A stretch of DNA of 64,000 nt. It comes from Timema cristinae. Its lineage: Eukaryota; Arthropoda; Insecta; Phasmatodea; Timematidae. Location of the stretch: assembly GCA_039000515.1 (NCBI GenBank), contig JBCFYV010000587.1, forward strand, positions 62,001 through 126,000. Direction: 5' to 3'. Shown piece by piece: positions 32,786-44,359 of the stretch. The number at the start of each line of letters is the position of its first letter. Position 1 is the first letter of the stretch. The notes under the pieces were generated by a model, which was not told the origin of the DNA, ran no database searches, and worked only from the letters and a program-made list of their open reading frames with translations. Made by a program: the position numbers and the translations under genes.

Positions 32786-33383
32786 GTAAGGAGTGAATTT
32801 GATTTAGAATTTAAGACTTAAGAGATATCGCTCAAAAAATATATAGAAAGATCAGTCAACATCTTGCTGTCGTACCAACACTTAGTATCCTTTACAACGA
32901 CTTTTGTAAGTTTGTTCGATAATTCTTATTCCTCGAAACAAACTATTGAAATTAACAAGCTTTGTAGATCTTCCAACCAATTAAAAATACAAAAACTTTA
33001 GCTAACGTGAGCAAACAATCAAACAAAAACTTACATTACTCTTTTTTTAGACTTATCATTCATCACCTTACATACTGCTAAATTAATGATGAATTAGTTA
33101 TTAAATCTGTAAAGTTTTCATTATTTGACAATATGTTAACCTAATTTTACATTTTGATCTGCGTTACTATCTACATTCTAGAGGAAAATATCTCAGCAAA
33201 CAGTAAGGTGTTTCGTCAATAACAGATAAGACTTAGAATATTAGAATATTACAAAATTATCTAAATCGATTATATCCGTTAACCTATAAATTAAAATTTA
33301 TACGTGCCAACTCTAATACAAATGTGTAAAGTTTTGAGCATTATACCTAAGCCTTAAATTCTAAATCTAGATTAAACCAAGTT
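32786..33383. repeat. inverted-repeat-bounded sequence, copy 1
   Basis: It begins 'gtaaggagtgaatttg' with 'gatttagaatttaagac' and ends with the near reverse complement 'cttaaattctaaatc' followed by 'tagattaaaccaagttta'. The same left and right ends recur at 34614-35040 with different interiors. A 90-bp block at 32938-33025 is repeated directly at 33408-33495. A stretch at 33163-33218 is an inverted copy of the leader of the 34.3-kb gene. Confidence 0.65.
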
Positions 33384-33839
33384 TAAATAATATGAGAGAA
33401 TCCTATCGAAACAAACTATTGAAATTAACAAGCTTTGTTGATCTTTCAACCAATTAAAAATACAAAAACTTTAGCTAGCGTGAGCAAACAATCTAACAAA
33501 GAAACATTCAACAGTGAAGCTAAATGCTACAATTGATTTAAAGTGACAATTCTGATCTAAACATAAAAAATATATTTACGTTTTTCCCTCATTGTTGACA
33601 ACCTAAAAGTTAAATACTACCATCGTGTTATAACTAACAGAATACAAATTGACTCTTTCAGATATATTAACTTTTACAATTGTCCTGTTCATGTAGTTTG
33701 ATTACTAGCCAATTTACTAAAAAAGTTTTGCTGTTGTTTTAAATTTTAAAAACTAGATTAGAGGTCAACAGTATTTGAATTAGTTACACTGCGTACTCCC
33801 CTTAAACATCCTCACCTAGTCAGATCGCAAAAGTCTGGT

Positions 33840-34330
33840 CTGATCAGACTTAAACCATTCGTTGAGTAGTCGCACATTTTCCGTGGCGCACGAGAAGATA
33901 CTACCGGAATGAGTAGAACATTTGTCTACCTAGTACAGTTTTTTAAGCTTATCAGAGAAGGGCAGCCGAGTTTGCCTAGCTCGCAAAAGTTTTACTTATA
34001 ACTATCGTCGGCGATGATACTCTGTAACCACGTCATCTTCTCAATTCCTTTAATATAGATTGATAACCGCGATGTGTACCGCTCTAGATGAGAAATTATG
34101 ATAGAACGAAGATTCGAGTACTGTACTTCTCCATCGCACCAAGATAGCCCGTGATAATACTCACTCGCCCAATCTACATTTCTCCTGCTCGAGGGCGGAG
34201 AGGTTATCGATCTTGAATGGAGGAAGAAACTTGTAGTTGCCTCCTCAAAGGGTTCGAAATGTAGAACGCTCACCTCTTTGAATATGAATACTATTTCATC
34301 ACTCGAGTATCCTTGCACGTCGATCAACAT
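33840..34330 (-). pseudogene. arthropod-type gene of unknown function, broken 3' end
   Basis: The ORF 34330-33992 has 112 codons, starting 'MLIDVQGYSSDEIVF'. Further along are 'VDWASEYYHGLSWCDGEV', 'YSNLRSIIISH' and 'IYIKGIEKMTWL'. After a stop, another frame carries a Cys/His block ('CSTHSG', then 'CATENVRLLNEW') near 33905-33855, with an in-frame TAG just before it. I recall many arthropod genes with the same order of blocks: 'D.QGF', a W-rich middle, 'KG.EK..WL', and a terminal C..H....CA..NV..L..W. Their function is not known to me. It has a TATA box and a leader of about 80 nt, so it was a real gene; at least one frameshift and one stop suggest recent decay. It lies 3.2 kb outside the Polinton right end. 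Confidence 0.55.
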
Positions 34331-34412
34331 AGCGAACCACCTTACTGTTTGCAGATATATTTTCCTCTAGAATGTAGATAGTAACTAATGTTTTAATCTA
34401 GAAGGGTTAGCT

Positions 34413-34421
34413 CTATATATA
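34413..34421 (-). promoter_or_regulatory. TATA box of the 34.3-kb gene
   Basis: The minus strand reads 'ctatatatagag' about 83 bp upstream of the ATG at 34330. The leader between them (34331-34390) has an inverted second copy at 33163-33218. Confidence 0.5.
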
Positions 34422-34613
34422 GGGAACGAGAGTATTCTAAGCCACACCCTCCACAGAACGTGTGACTCTATGACTTGGAAAGTTCATAGTTCATCTTGCA
34501 CAGATGTTCATGCGGAGGGAATCAACCACCAAGCGCTATAGTTGATACTTGGTTAGAGAACTGGGATCGTCCATATTTATTGAGGAGATTCCACACCTGG
34601 ACATGGGGATCTA

Positions 34614-35040
34614 GTAAGGAGTGAATTTGATTTAGAATTTAAGACTTAAGATATATCGCTCAAAAAATATATAGAAAGAATTGATTGATACAATTTGTCA
34701 AGTTAATTGATGTAATAAAATAAAAATATCAGATCAAAATGTAATTTCTCGAACTATTCCTAAATCAGTCAACATCTGGAGGAGGTAGCAGGACGGTGGA
34801 ATACCTATATATTCCGTGCGAAGATTAGGAGTCCCTTACGAGGGAACTTGGTGGGGTTAAGGTTAATTGCTGAAACGCAATCGGTCTCGGGCCCTCCCTG
34901 GAAGTGTGAGAGAATCCTGATGCCTGATGTTTTACATCTGTTCTGTTTGCTGACGTACGGTTTCCATCCACAAGGGAGAGGTTTTTAAACTTGACACTGT
35001 TTAAGTCTTAAATTCTAAATCTAGATTAAACCAAGTTTAG
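34614..35040. repeat. inverted-repeat-bounded sequence, copy 2
   Basis: It has the same 65-bp left end and about 35-bp right end as 32786-33383, also followed inside by 'cagtcaacatct'. The interior differs. The two copies flank the 33.84-34.33 kb gene. Confidence 0.65.
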
Positions 35041-35361
35041 AGAGAACTTAAGGGTTAAGGTTAAATGACGAAACTTGCTGGATCTCTCTCTCTCAACCCC
35101 GAGGTGAACTCGGCATACCTAAGCCACTAAGCCACAGGATCGGTTAACTTGTTTCTTCTCGAGTCCATGACAGTTCCTTGCTCTGAGAAGTAGTGATGAA
35201 CGAATATAGCTTGAGTCTATAAGAGAAGTGATGCTCGATAGTTTAGCTACAGACTGAGAGCTAAAGACTACGTCATATAGTCGGCGCAACGAATTAATCT
35301 CAGTTCTCTAGACCGGAAACGAGACTGAGGTGGAGCGTTACAGGCAGATAAACTTTGAAAG

Positions 35362-35435
35362 CGCCAGGGATCGAGCCCCAGGACCTCTGAACCTGTGGGC
35401 AGGGGCTCTTACCACGAGATCACAGAGGTGGTCTC
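35362..35435 (-). repeat. tRNA-like SINE head
   Basis: Minus strand: A-box-like 'ctcgtggtaagagcc' and B-box-like 'ggggctcgatccc', spaced as in a tRNA. No CCA-like end or SINE tail is visible. It could be a tRNA pseudogene, but SINE fragments are common here. Confidence 0.45.
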
Positions 35436-35589
35436 AACATGCTTTACCGTTCAAAATAACTCGGGATATTTAATCTCGACATTTGTTGTTGAATATCCGT
35501 CAACATTAGAATGAAGATAAAAACAAGACAATCACCTTTAGCCTGCAATCCCTACCATTACACTGTGATATATTCTATAGATGTTCCAC

Positions 35590-35815
35590 CATTCGTCTCT
35601 CTCTCCCTCCACACGCACACAGGTTATCTCTCTCCCACACGCAGACTATCTCTCTCCTCATACAGGTTATTTCTCTCCCACACACAGGTTATCTCTCTCC
35701 CTCACACGGGTTATCTCTCCCGCTCATACTGGTTATCTCTCTCTCCTACACAGGTTATATTATATATATATATATATTATATATATATATATATATCTCA
35801 AACAAGGTACAGTTG
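35590..35815. repeat. CT-rich minisatellite and (AT)n tract
   Basis: About six units of roughly 27 bp with 'ggttatctctctcc' and 'acacgcag' variants are followed by an AT dinucleotide run at about 35758-35798. The ORFs through it are pure low complexity. Confidence 0.85.
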
Positions 35816-35942
35816 AACAAGGTACAACAACATGATACACCAAAGTTCATAATCGGTGTAACATCATGATACATTAGCTACCTCCATGTAACATCATGAT
35901 ACACCAGAGCTCCTGATCCATGTAACATCGTGATTCATTAGC
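35816..35942. repeat. three tandem units with 'acatcatgataca'
   Basis: Units near 35828, 35872 and 35920 share 'gtaacatcatgatac' followed by 'attagct' or 'accagagct' variants. Confidence 0.75.
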
Positions 35943-37625
35943 TTTCTTTATTCCGAATTCTCCATCTCTTATTTAAATCTATGGATCGTTTGCTTCGTTT
36001 GCACACTTTACTTGGAAATGGACGAGGCTTAGGCATTTTGTACAAAGTAAAATTCACATTAAAATTAATTAATATCAAGGTTGTAGCGGGGGGAGGTTTT
36101 CGGGTTCAAAAAACCCCGAAATGTAATGAACAAAATTAAGGTACAATTACAAATTAGGGGGCTGTGTTACCTACCATAAAATCACTTCAGAGAGCATTTA
36201 GATGTGTTTAATATTTAAAATATTTTCTAGCCGCCGGCATTTGGGTGATGTGCCCACCAAACCCCCTTTCCCCCCAGAAATTATTGGCTGGCTACGGCAT
36301 TGAATAATATAATTATATTGATGCCGGTTAAATGGTAGCCTACACTTAAACTAAAATATAAAACTAAACAATATCAAAGAATACTGGTAACAATAGACTG
36401 TACAGCTTTCACACATTATATAACTAACATCACACATGTAGCTAATAGGCAAGAAACGTCAAAAATATCAGAATATTACTACTCGTATGTTTTTGTACCT
36501 CATTACTGTTTTCAGCTGATTTTAAAAAGTTTGCTAATCATCTTCGCCCTCATTCCTAGACCGCCCGCCGCTGTCAATCAAATCACACTACCTGTGTGTG
36601 GTTATCAACGGTTCGGCCCGGTTTAGCTGCATTTATGTGAAAATCACGTAATTTCGGGCAATTTCATATCCAGTTTTGAAAATATAAAAGTAAATGTATA
36701 AAAAACGTCAAATGAACCATAATTTATTGCCAAATAAAGAGTTTGATTTAGTTTCAAAATGCAATGTAGTTTTCTATTGGAGGAAATTTGTTTGTAAAAG
36801 AATGAGTCTGCCGCCGATTCAATTTCATTATTTATTAAATATAAATTAATATTTAAAAAATATGGTATAAACCGTGCCTAAAATATATATGCTATCGGTA
36901 CATCCATAAAAAAAAAGTAAGGCTTTGACGTGTATTCTTTAATAGTTGGAGAAGAATTAGTATTAATAAATTTAATGAAACATTATAGCTATCTAAACAA
37001 AAAAATACATAACGATTTTGCTCTATTATTAATTATTTTAATGTTATTTTATTAAAAAGGCTCACGACCATATAAATAAGACACTATTAAAAGAGATTCC
37101 ACTCTTGCACAGCCTCAAACAACAGAATGAGAAAGTCCGTGCGGAGTTCCGTACCATTTATTTTTTGTTACGTGGCACTGTGGATGGGGTCATATGTTTA
37201 TTACTCGGTTTTATAAGTCAGGTGATTCTTCTAGATGGCATTTGTGTGGCTCACTTCAATATTATTTCATATTAAGATTGGTTTGAACGGTTTTAGTATA
37301 TTTTAATGTTATAGTACTGTCTTTTTAGGTCTTACACATCTGATGGAAACGGCAAATATATTGTGGCTATTTATTTTTCCCATGTGAATTTTGCAATGTT
37401 TTGATAATTTTCTCAATAATTTATGGAATTTTAATAATACTTTTAGTCTTTTCTTATTGTTTATTTAATGTAGTGTCTTCACCTGCAGTTTTACTATAGT
37501 GGGTATTATACCTATTATTTTCTTACGTAGATTTTTACTTATTACCTTTTATTAGGACGCTTATGACCTGCATGTGTCGACGCGCCGCCAACCTTAATAA
37601 TGTAATAATAACTTTGTTTATTCAG
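35943..37625. other. AT-rich sequence, probable Swip-1 intron
   Basis: No gene or clear repeat is seen. It ends at a normal 3' splice site ('tattcag') in front of the EF-hand exon. Confidence 0.6.
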
Positions 37626-37773
37626 GTACGATGACGGACGTGATGGGTACCTGGACCTCGGAGAGATGAAGCGCATGATGGAGAAGTTGGGAGCTCCACA
37701 GACTCACCTCGGCCTCAAGTCCATGATTGCAGAGGTGGATGAAGATGGCGACAGCAAGATCAGCTTCAGAGAG
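37626..37773 (+). CDS. Swip-1: Swip-1/EFHD2 internal exon (EF-hand pair)
   Basis: The exon runs from an AG at 37624-37625 to a 'gtgaca' donor and encodes 49 residues after one base that completes the previous codon. It holds the first EF-hand loop 'DDGRDGYLDLGE' and, after the family hallmark 'MMEKLGAPQTHLGLK', the second loop 'DEDGDSKISFRE'. Glycine at loop position 3 and serine at position 6 of the second loop are also found in other swiprosins, so both loops are normal for the family. Swiprosin is a calcium-regulated actin-binding and bundling adaptor of the cytoplasm. The exon joins in frame to the one at 49030. The exon before it was not found in this window. Confidence 0.93.
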
Positions 37774-38109
37774 GTGACACGCTAGTTTATTTAACTAATA
37801 CTAACTCGTTTTTGTAGATTGAGCACAAAATGAAATACTTTTTAGTCAGGTTGGTATTTGTGACTTCTCTTTCACCTTTGCTACCCAGCATAAAAGGTAA
37901 ACTGATGTCCTATTAAATATTTACAGGATGTTGTTGTTGTCAAATATTTTAGGGGCGTATTTCCATAGACCCAACGATCAAAAAAGTTCATACAGACATC
38001 GGTAGGGAAACGATTAGTTTCGGAGTTAGGAGAGATTTTAAGGTCTTTAACAATATCAAATAATAAATAAGCAATTAAACTAGATAATTTTCAAGAAAAA
38101 CTAATTAAA

Positions 38110-38690
38110 ACACAGGGCAGGACATATGGCTACAAAATTGTTCATTATGGTGTCCTGCTTCATTCATTCTTTGAGCCTGCGTTCGATGCTTTGTCGTACT
38201 CTGTTAAATACACCTGGAGTGTTAACGTACTTGCTCACATCCATTTACGATACACGTTCTTAAAACGTCAACATCAGGCACAGAAGTCGGTGTAAACACT
38301 TGGTTTTAAATTTATCCAGAGATAAAAATCCATAGGGTTCAAATCATGAGATCGAGCAGGCCACTCATTAAATCCCTCGCAACCAATCCATCTTTGAGGA
38401 AATGGACATCCAAATAATGACGAACTCTCTGACTAAAGTCATCTGAGGATCTGTCGTGCATGAACTACATGTTTCATACTGGTACAATTCATTTTGAAGA
38501 AATTTCAAATAAACGTCTTATGTGAGACGCGCAGGTAAAATATAGGAGCCCATCAAATGATCGTGTTGCACGATTCCAGCTCAAACGTTTACAATCTTCG
38601 CTCCAGATGTGGTTGTGGCAGTTTAATACCCCATCACGTGTAAAACCAGAGTAGAGGTTTTTCTCACTCCCTAGTATTCCCTTCATATCG
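38110..38690 (-). pseudogene. decayed Tc1/mariner-superfamily transposase, C-terminal part
   Basis: The minus strand shows 'GVLNCHNHIWSED' (near 38630-38590), then about 70 codons on 'EWPARSHDLNPMDFYLW' (near 38330-38370), the DNP-type catalytic block, and 'NTPGVFNRVRQSIERRL' (near 38200), all in different frames. These are C-terminal blocks of an IS630/Tc1/mariner-type transposase found in many insects. The N-terminal DNA-binding half is absent. The minisatellite and the LTR insertion lie directly upstream. Confidence 0.75.
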
Positions 38691-38778
38691 AAAACGGTTT
38701 ATGTTGTTCCCTTCTCATCCTTTATTATTCCCTTCATATCGAAAACGGTCTATATTTTTTCCTTCTGATCCTCTAGTA
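38690..38778. repeat. minisatellite interrupted by an LTR element
   Basis: Units such as 'attcccttcatatcgaaa' recur near 38677 and 38727 and continue, after the inserted retroelement, at 45180-45310 ('actcccttcatactgg', 'atttccctc'). This gives the pre-insertion site. Confidence 0.7.
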
Positions 38779-39595
38779 TGAAGTGATCTGGAATTACGGG
38801 TCCCTACGTTGTGCGCCAATTGTGATGTTCTGATATTTTACTGTACCGCGATGGGCGCCAATTGAAGTGTTCTGGTTCGTCGCGTTGAGCGTCGATTGAA
38901 GTTACACCGTTTAATTAGCTGGTAATTGCCCCGTGGTCGAGCACTAATTAAATCGGTCCGGTTTTTTGATGTTGTGAGTTAATTGGTATTTATAGCCCCG
39001 TGATCGAGCGCCAATTAAAGAATTATAATTAATAATACTTATTATTTTGACATGTTTTTTATTTCTGAATCTCTGTTTATTTAATGAGAAAATAGATCAT
39101 GTCGTTGAAATATATACGCGGCCTATTGTATGAGCGCGGACAGGTGTTGCTGGACGCCAAGTGCCCAAGTGAGTTCTGTCAGTTCTGGACACAAACTGCC
39201 CTTACATTGCACCATTCTTCGTATATATCCATTGCTCATGGAAGCTTCGAGAAGGTGTAGTTTAGAAAAACAAAATACAAGACAAAAACATCTCTGTTTT
39301 ACTGGGAGGTTCTAGAGCCGGAAAATGACTCAAGTTACATTTAAAAATCTCTCTTCGAACCTTCGAGAAGAGGAAGTTATTATTTGAAATATATATATTG
39401 TCAACCTGACTTGACTAATGTCACGTGCGTGACGTCACTGATCAGTGGCTTTTTCCTTCTTAGAAGAAGAAGTGCTTTAAGCGCCATTTAATATACTACA
39501 TAATTTAAATGAAATAAGATACGTTATATAAAATTAAGACGATATTATTGTCAATGCTTTCACATATTCTTTAGGGGCAAATCAATTACATTACA
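38779..39595 (-). repeat. left LTR (3' LTR in element orientation)
   Basis: 817 bp, TG...CA, starting 'tgaagtgatctgg' and ending 'aattacattaca' on the plus strand. A short ORF here (39130-39315) recurs in the other LTR and is not a gene. Confidence 0.9.
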
Positions 39596-42500
39596 ATACC
39601 CCCCAAAGTGTATCTGAAAGTAGAGACTTAGTCGTATACTTTTTGATACGCTTTGCTAAAAAAAAAAAAAAAAAAAAAAAAAGACGAGAAAAGACGACAT
39701 GATCATTTTTCGCACACCCTGTATAAAGTTTCACAACTAACAATATTTTGAAACATCCTGTATAAAATTTCACAAATTGGATAAATTTCATTAATTTGGA
39801 ACACTCTGTATAATGTTGTTCTTGAATGATAATAATATTTGAAGTGGTGTTCTTTGACTGTAAGTTTAAATGAAGTATATATATATATATATATATATAT
39901 ATTGAAGTTATATAAATCAAACATTAAAATATAAAATGTTAATCAAAAAGTTGAAATTAGATAAATCAAATATCAAGATATAAAATTGTTAAGTATAATT
40001 ACAATTAATTGAAATAAAATAATCTAACTTTATTATATAAAAATTTGAATTTAATCATTACTAGTCAAAGTTTTCTTTATTTTTATTTTTTATTTAAAAA
40101 ACCCAAAATTCTTTGCTATAACGTCCTTAAGATTGATTAAAATACATTAAACTTTTTAATAAAAAATGGAATTTAAGTGTCACTAATCAAAGTGTCTTTT
40201 AATCATTTATTGGTTTAAACACTTCGTTGCACTTTTTATTTCAATAATCCTTCACGGATCCACTTCTAATTATTAGTATTATTATGATGATCCTTCACGG
40301 ATCCACTTTTAATTATTAGTATTATTATGATGATCCTTCACGGATACACTTTTACTATTATTATTATATTGACATACTTAACAAACACTCTTAATGCTAC
40401 ACATACTCTTAAAAACTGGATGGCCAAATTCGCTATATGAGCCACTACTTTGATATATTTACTGAATAATTAGCTTAAAAATACAAAATAATAATTCACA
40501 AAATACACTTAATTACTTAAAATAAAAATATAATTACATTGCTTCAGACAGAGAAAGGATGATAACAGAACATCTGAATCACCTTACCAAAATCTTTATT
40601 TATGAGAATATCTAACCTCAAAACAAATTTAAAATATTTAAAATATATAGATGATAATCTTGGAATCATAAAATATTTAAAATTATTTTTTTCCCTTCTT
40701 AATTGAATAATTAATTTCCCATTAGCGAAAAATCTTTTAACTGTCTCTCTTGATTACAACCTTTTGAATGTTGCCTAATTGCCTTAGGCATTTAAAAACT
40801 GAAATTATAATAAAATATGTTATAGTAGCCTAATTAGGTACAATACCCTAATTAGCTCTCATTATCCTTGTTATACGTCATTATTACATCACGTAATCAC
40901 AGAATACCCTTTTAAACTTCTTACTAATCTCCTCAATATCTTTAAATTTTAATCCAGAATTAACCATTGGATATTTATCGCATATTATTTAGTGGAAAGC
41001 TTAGGCATCTGCCTCATTTATTATAACTGACTTTTTTTTTTAGGCTGGTTGTGCTAGCTCTATGTTTGTGAATACCTGCTACCTGAACTTGGTGATCCCT
41101 TTGACTCACCACTTATAAAAATGAAATTATTCATCATGGCTTACTATATCTAAGTCCATGGCTTAATACATCTTAAAAACCTCACTCAATCCTCCTCAAC
41201 GCTGCTAGATGCCCTCGAGCCATACTTAAACTCATAACGACGATTAATTAATCTAGATCATGGCTTGCCCATAGCTAAGACCATATCTGAAAAAACCTTA
41301 ACTTCGCTTCCTTAACCTCAATGAACCTTATCTCCTTAACCAATACACCTCAAACCAAAAGACCTCAACTTCACTATCTGAAAAAAAAAATTCTTTAAAC
41401 AAGACTCTACTGGCCTCTTATTTCCACTCACCTTAATATACTGTAATAAGCACTCAAGTGCATATCTAAATTAATTTCTCTAGATATCTTAGATCTTACT
41501 CTTCAGCTTATTAGCTTACTCTGTGATTTCGTTACTATCTTAATATCTTCTTAAACTCAATAAAATTTAAAATGACCCCCCACCTAAATATTAAAATCCT
41601 TATATTTATTATAAAAAAATGCATCATTGATGAAATAATATATTTATTCAGATTTACAAGATCGTCTATTAATTAATCAATCAAATTTCCTAATTTTCTT
41701 CTTAAACTGAAATTATAATTTTTATTTATTTTTTACTCAAATTTGCCTTGTTAGCACAATTTTATCTCAAATTATTACTTAAACAATAGTTTACAATTAA
41801 CAAAAAAAATGACCTACTCTTAAAATATACTTACACCCTAATCTCTCCTCGCGTGTTTACAGGTTTTCACGCTCCTCCAGCTGACAAACTTAACCATGCC
41901 CTCACCTAACATTCTATTCGATGTTCTCCCTTGCATGCTTCTAAGGGTCCATGCCCCCTCCTTCTGACAATTTTAACTAAATGGGATTGATCTAATCTGC
42001 TGAAATCCATTTTTTAATATTTAAAGATTCCATGTACATTATACCGGGTTCGACTCTGACTTATTGAACTAAAAAAATATTTAAAAACAAAATTATTTTA
42101 TTTTTCGTGGCCAGTCAGTTTGTGTTGTCTTACTTTTTTCAACAAAAGATGCCTGCAAATGTCACCCATGTCAAAGGATTTTTGACTACCTGTCTATTTT
42201 ATTTTTGAAACTAAGAAGACAATAAAAGATGTTGTTGACTACTCTGAGACTTGAAAGATATTGTTCGTGTTACCAATAAAAATAAAAATAAACCTTCACT
42301 TTACAAAAGAGGGATTAACTCTACCCTTTTCAGAAACAAAAAGATTAGTGTCACTTTTGGTAGTTGCTGTCTTTACTGGCATGTTTACAATTTCTTTTTG
42401 AGATGTGATTTAGGTGTGACACTCTTTTACCTTTCTTCAGAAAAGACGTAGTTTATTTGTTGAATATTTACTTAAAAATAACATTTCTTACTACGACTAA

Positions 42501-42821
42501 AGTTGGATGGAATATTTCACATTATTTAGAGATTCATAATAGTTACATAATATTTACTTACATACTAATTGTATTTAAATATTACCCTTCTAAAATTAAA
42601 ATGTTAGTTATCCGACGTTTTAAATTCCTTGCTAATACCACCTGGGTCGAAGACTTTGTGGGACGTATTGAAAGCAACTCTTTATTTTTCCTTTTAGTTT
42701 CCTACCTAGTCTCTGGTTCGATTTCAGGCTGGACTGTTTTCTACAGTTCGAACTCTTTTTTGATCGTGGCCTATAGTTCGATCTCTGATCGGATCTTTTG
42801 GATTGAATTGTAGTTTTATGT
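39596..42821. other. AT-rich interior of the LTR element
   Basis: Contents: an A-run near 39659-39682; three copies of a 'cctgtataaa'-type motif at 39716-39812 (spacing about 40 bp); an AT dinucleotide run near 39878-39900; and three copies of a 43-bp unit with 'gatccttcacggat' at 40246-40370. No coding region is recognised on either strand. The plus ORF 42457-42813 is antisense to the gag tail. Confidence 0.6.
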
Positions 42822-43930
42822 TCAACCTCGTTCGATCCCTGTTTGCATCGTAGTCTCTGGTTCTATCTCGATCTCTGATAGGATCTTTTCCTTAATTTTT
42901 TCTCCTTTAAATTTTGGAATAAGTGCTAATGACGTTTCTCTTAGTCCTTTAGCAAATAGGTTGGTAGTATCGTGTAAGTTACTAGATTCCCCTAGATTTG
43001 TTTGATTCTCAACCACAAAATCGGTAAGTTTTTTATCTAGTTTTTCTACTGCCTTATTAACGATCCCATCTATCTGTTCTTTAATTAAAATTTTATTTGT
43101 GTCTTGCTGAGAATCAAGTACTGATTTTACCTCATTTATTTCTTTTTCAAGGTTGTGTTGGACTACCTTAACATTAGTTTGTGTATGTTCTACCTGTTCC
43201 TTTAACCCTTTAATTGATTCTTGTTCTACTGTTTCTATTTTATTTTTATTGGCTAAAATCTGTTCCATTAACTTGAACTGTCCTTTCCTTAAGTTTTCAT
43301 GCTTTTCAATCAAAATCTGTTTTACTTTTTCCTGTTCTATCACTTTTGTGTCTACCTCATTTAACTGTACTGCTAAGTTTTGATGAACCGTCTCTAATTG
43401 GTCTATTTTTTGCTCTACATAACCAAATCTCTGATCACAAACCTCCTTACTTAGCTCTATTTTAGCACTTCTTTATTGATTTGTTCAAGTCTAGTCTGAT
43501 TTGTTTCTATTTTCTGATTAATTGCTTGGGTATTTGCATATATTATTTGATTAATTTCGTGTCTACTTGTATCTATTTTCTGATTAGTTTCCTGGCAACT
43601 TTTCTCATTACTCGCTACTATTTGCTGTAACATTCTCTGATTACTTTCTTGTAACATTTTCATAAATTGATTTAAATCTACTATCGGTTGTTGCACCATT
43701 GTTAGTTCCCTACTCTTTTCTAGTTCTTCCTCTTCTACTAAAACATTTCTTTCTTTTTCTGTCCTATCTCCTTCTCTCTCTCCCTCTGCAAATGACTATT
43801 CACTGTCCTGTTCACCTTCTCTTATTTCCTCATCTGATTGTTCTAGACCTAACTGATTCCTAGGTCTAGTTTCATTTTCTACCTCTTCAGAATAGTTACT
43901 AGCGTCACTATTATCATTTGAATCTGCCAT
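42822..43930 (-). pseudogene. gag-like coiled-coil ORF of the LTR element
   Basis: Reading starts at ATG 43930 ('MADSNDNSDASNY', acidic), has one in-frame TAG near 43799-43797, continues in the same frame past an inner ATG at 43699 to a stop at 43457, then shifts frame into 43343-42822. The product is rich in Gln, Glu, Lys and Asn, with heptad-like spacing ('INQKIETNQTRLEQI', 'KGLKEQVEHTQTNVKVV'), typical of a long coiled coil. No zinc knuckle was seen. Gag is inferred from position just inside the 5' LTR and from the coiled-coil character, not from a recognised domain. Confidence 0.6.
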
Positions 43931-44049
43931 TTTTTAATTAGTGTTCCCTTAATTTAAATCATAAAAAAATTTATACTGTTCCACCCCCAAAATGCACAAA
44001 TGACATAAAATAATTCTTCATTAACTAATTTAAGTTTCTGTTGATGATT

Positions 44050-44350
44050 TATCTGTGATCTCTTCTTTGTACTCGTCTCCACCCTCAGTCTCCTCTTTGG
44101 TCATAGTACGCTGCTTCTCTCGGTCCTCGACGCTGCTTCCTGCTTTATCTTATCTCGGTCCTCGGCGTTGCTCTGTTGCTTATCTCGGTTTTCGGCGTTG
44201 TCCTCTACTGCTTACCTCGGGAGGTATCTCGTGCTGCCTCCATCGGTCCTCGGCGTTGCTCTGCTGCTATTGTCGGTTTATTCACCTCTAATTACCTCGG
44301 AGAGGTATTTCGTGGCTATCTCGGGAAGGTATCTCGTGCCCCTAAGTTGG
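44050..44350. repeat. imperfect repeats in the element leader
   Basis: Motifs of the form 'tctcggtcctcggcgttgct' recur about five times with spacing of 35-60 bp. Minus-strand element orientation places it between the primer-binding site and gag. Plus-strand ORFs through this region are shadows of the repeats. Confidence 0.7.
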
Positions 44351-44359
44351 GAAGCCAAT

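Noticed and set aside
35362..35435. tRNA gene
   Set aside because: Only the boxes can be seen, no confirmed cloverleaf, and similar SINE heads are scattered in the window.
35511..35835. Ser/Leu/His/Thr-rich ORFs
   Set aside because: Translation of a CT-rich minisatellite and AT microsatellite.
39130..39315. 61-codon ORF found also at 44711-44896
   Set aside because: Both lie in LTRs of one element; the ORF is a by-product of LTR identity.
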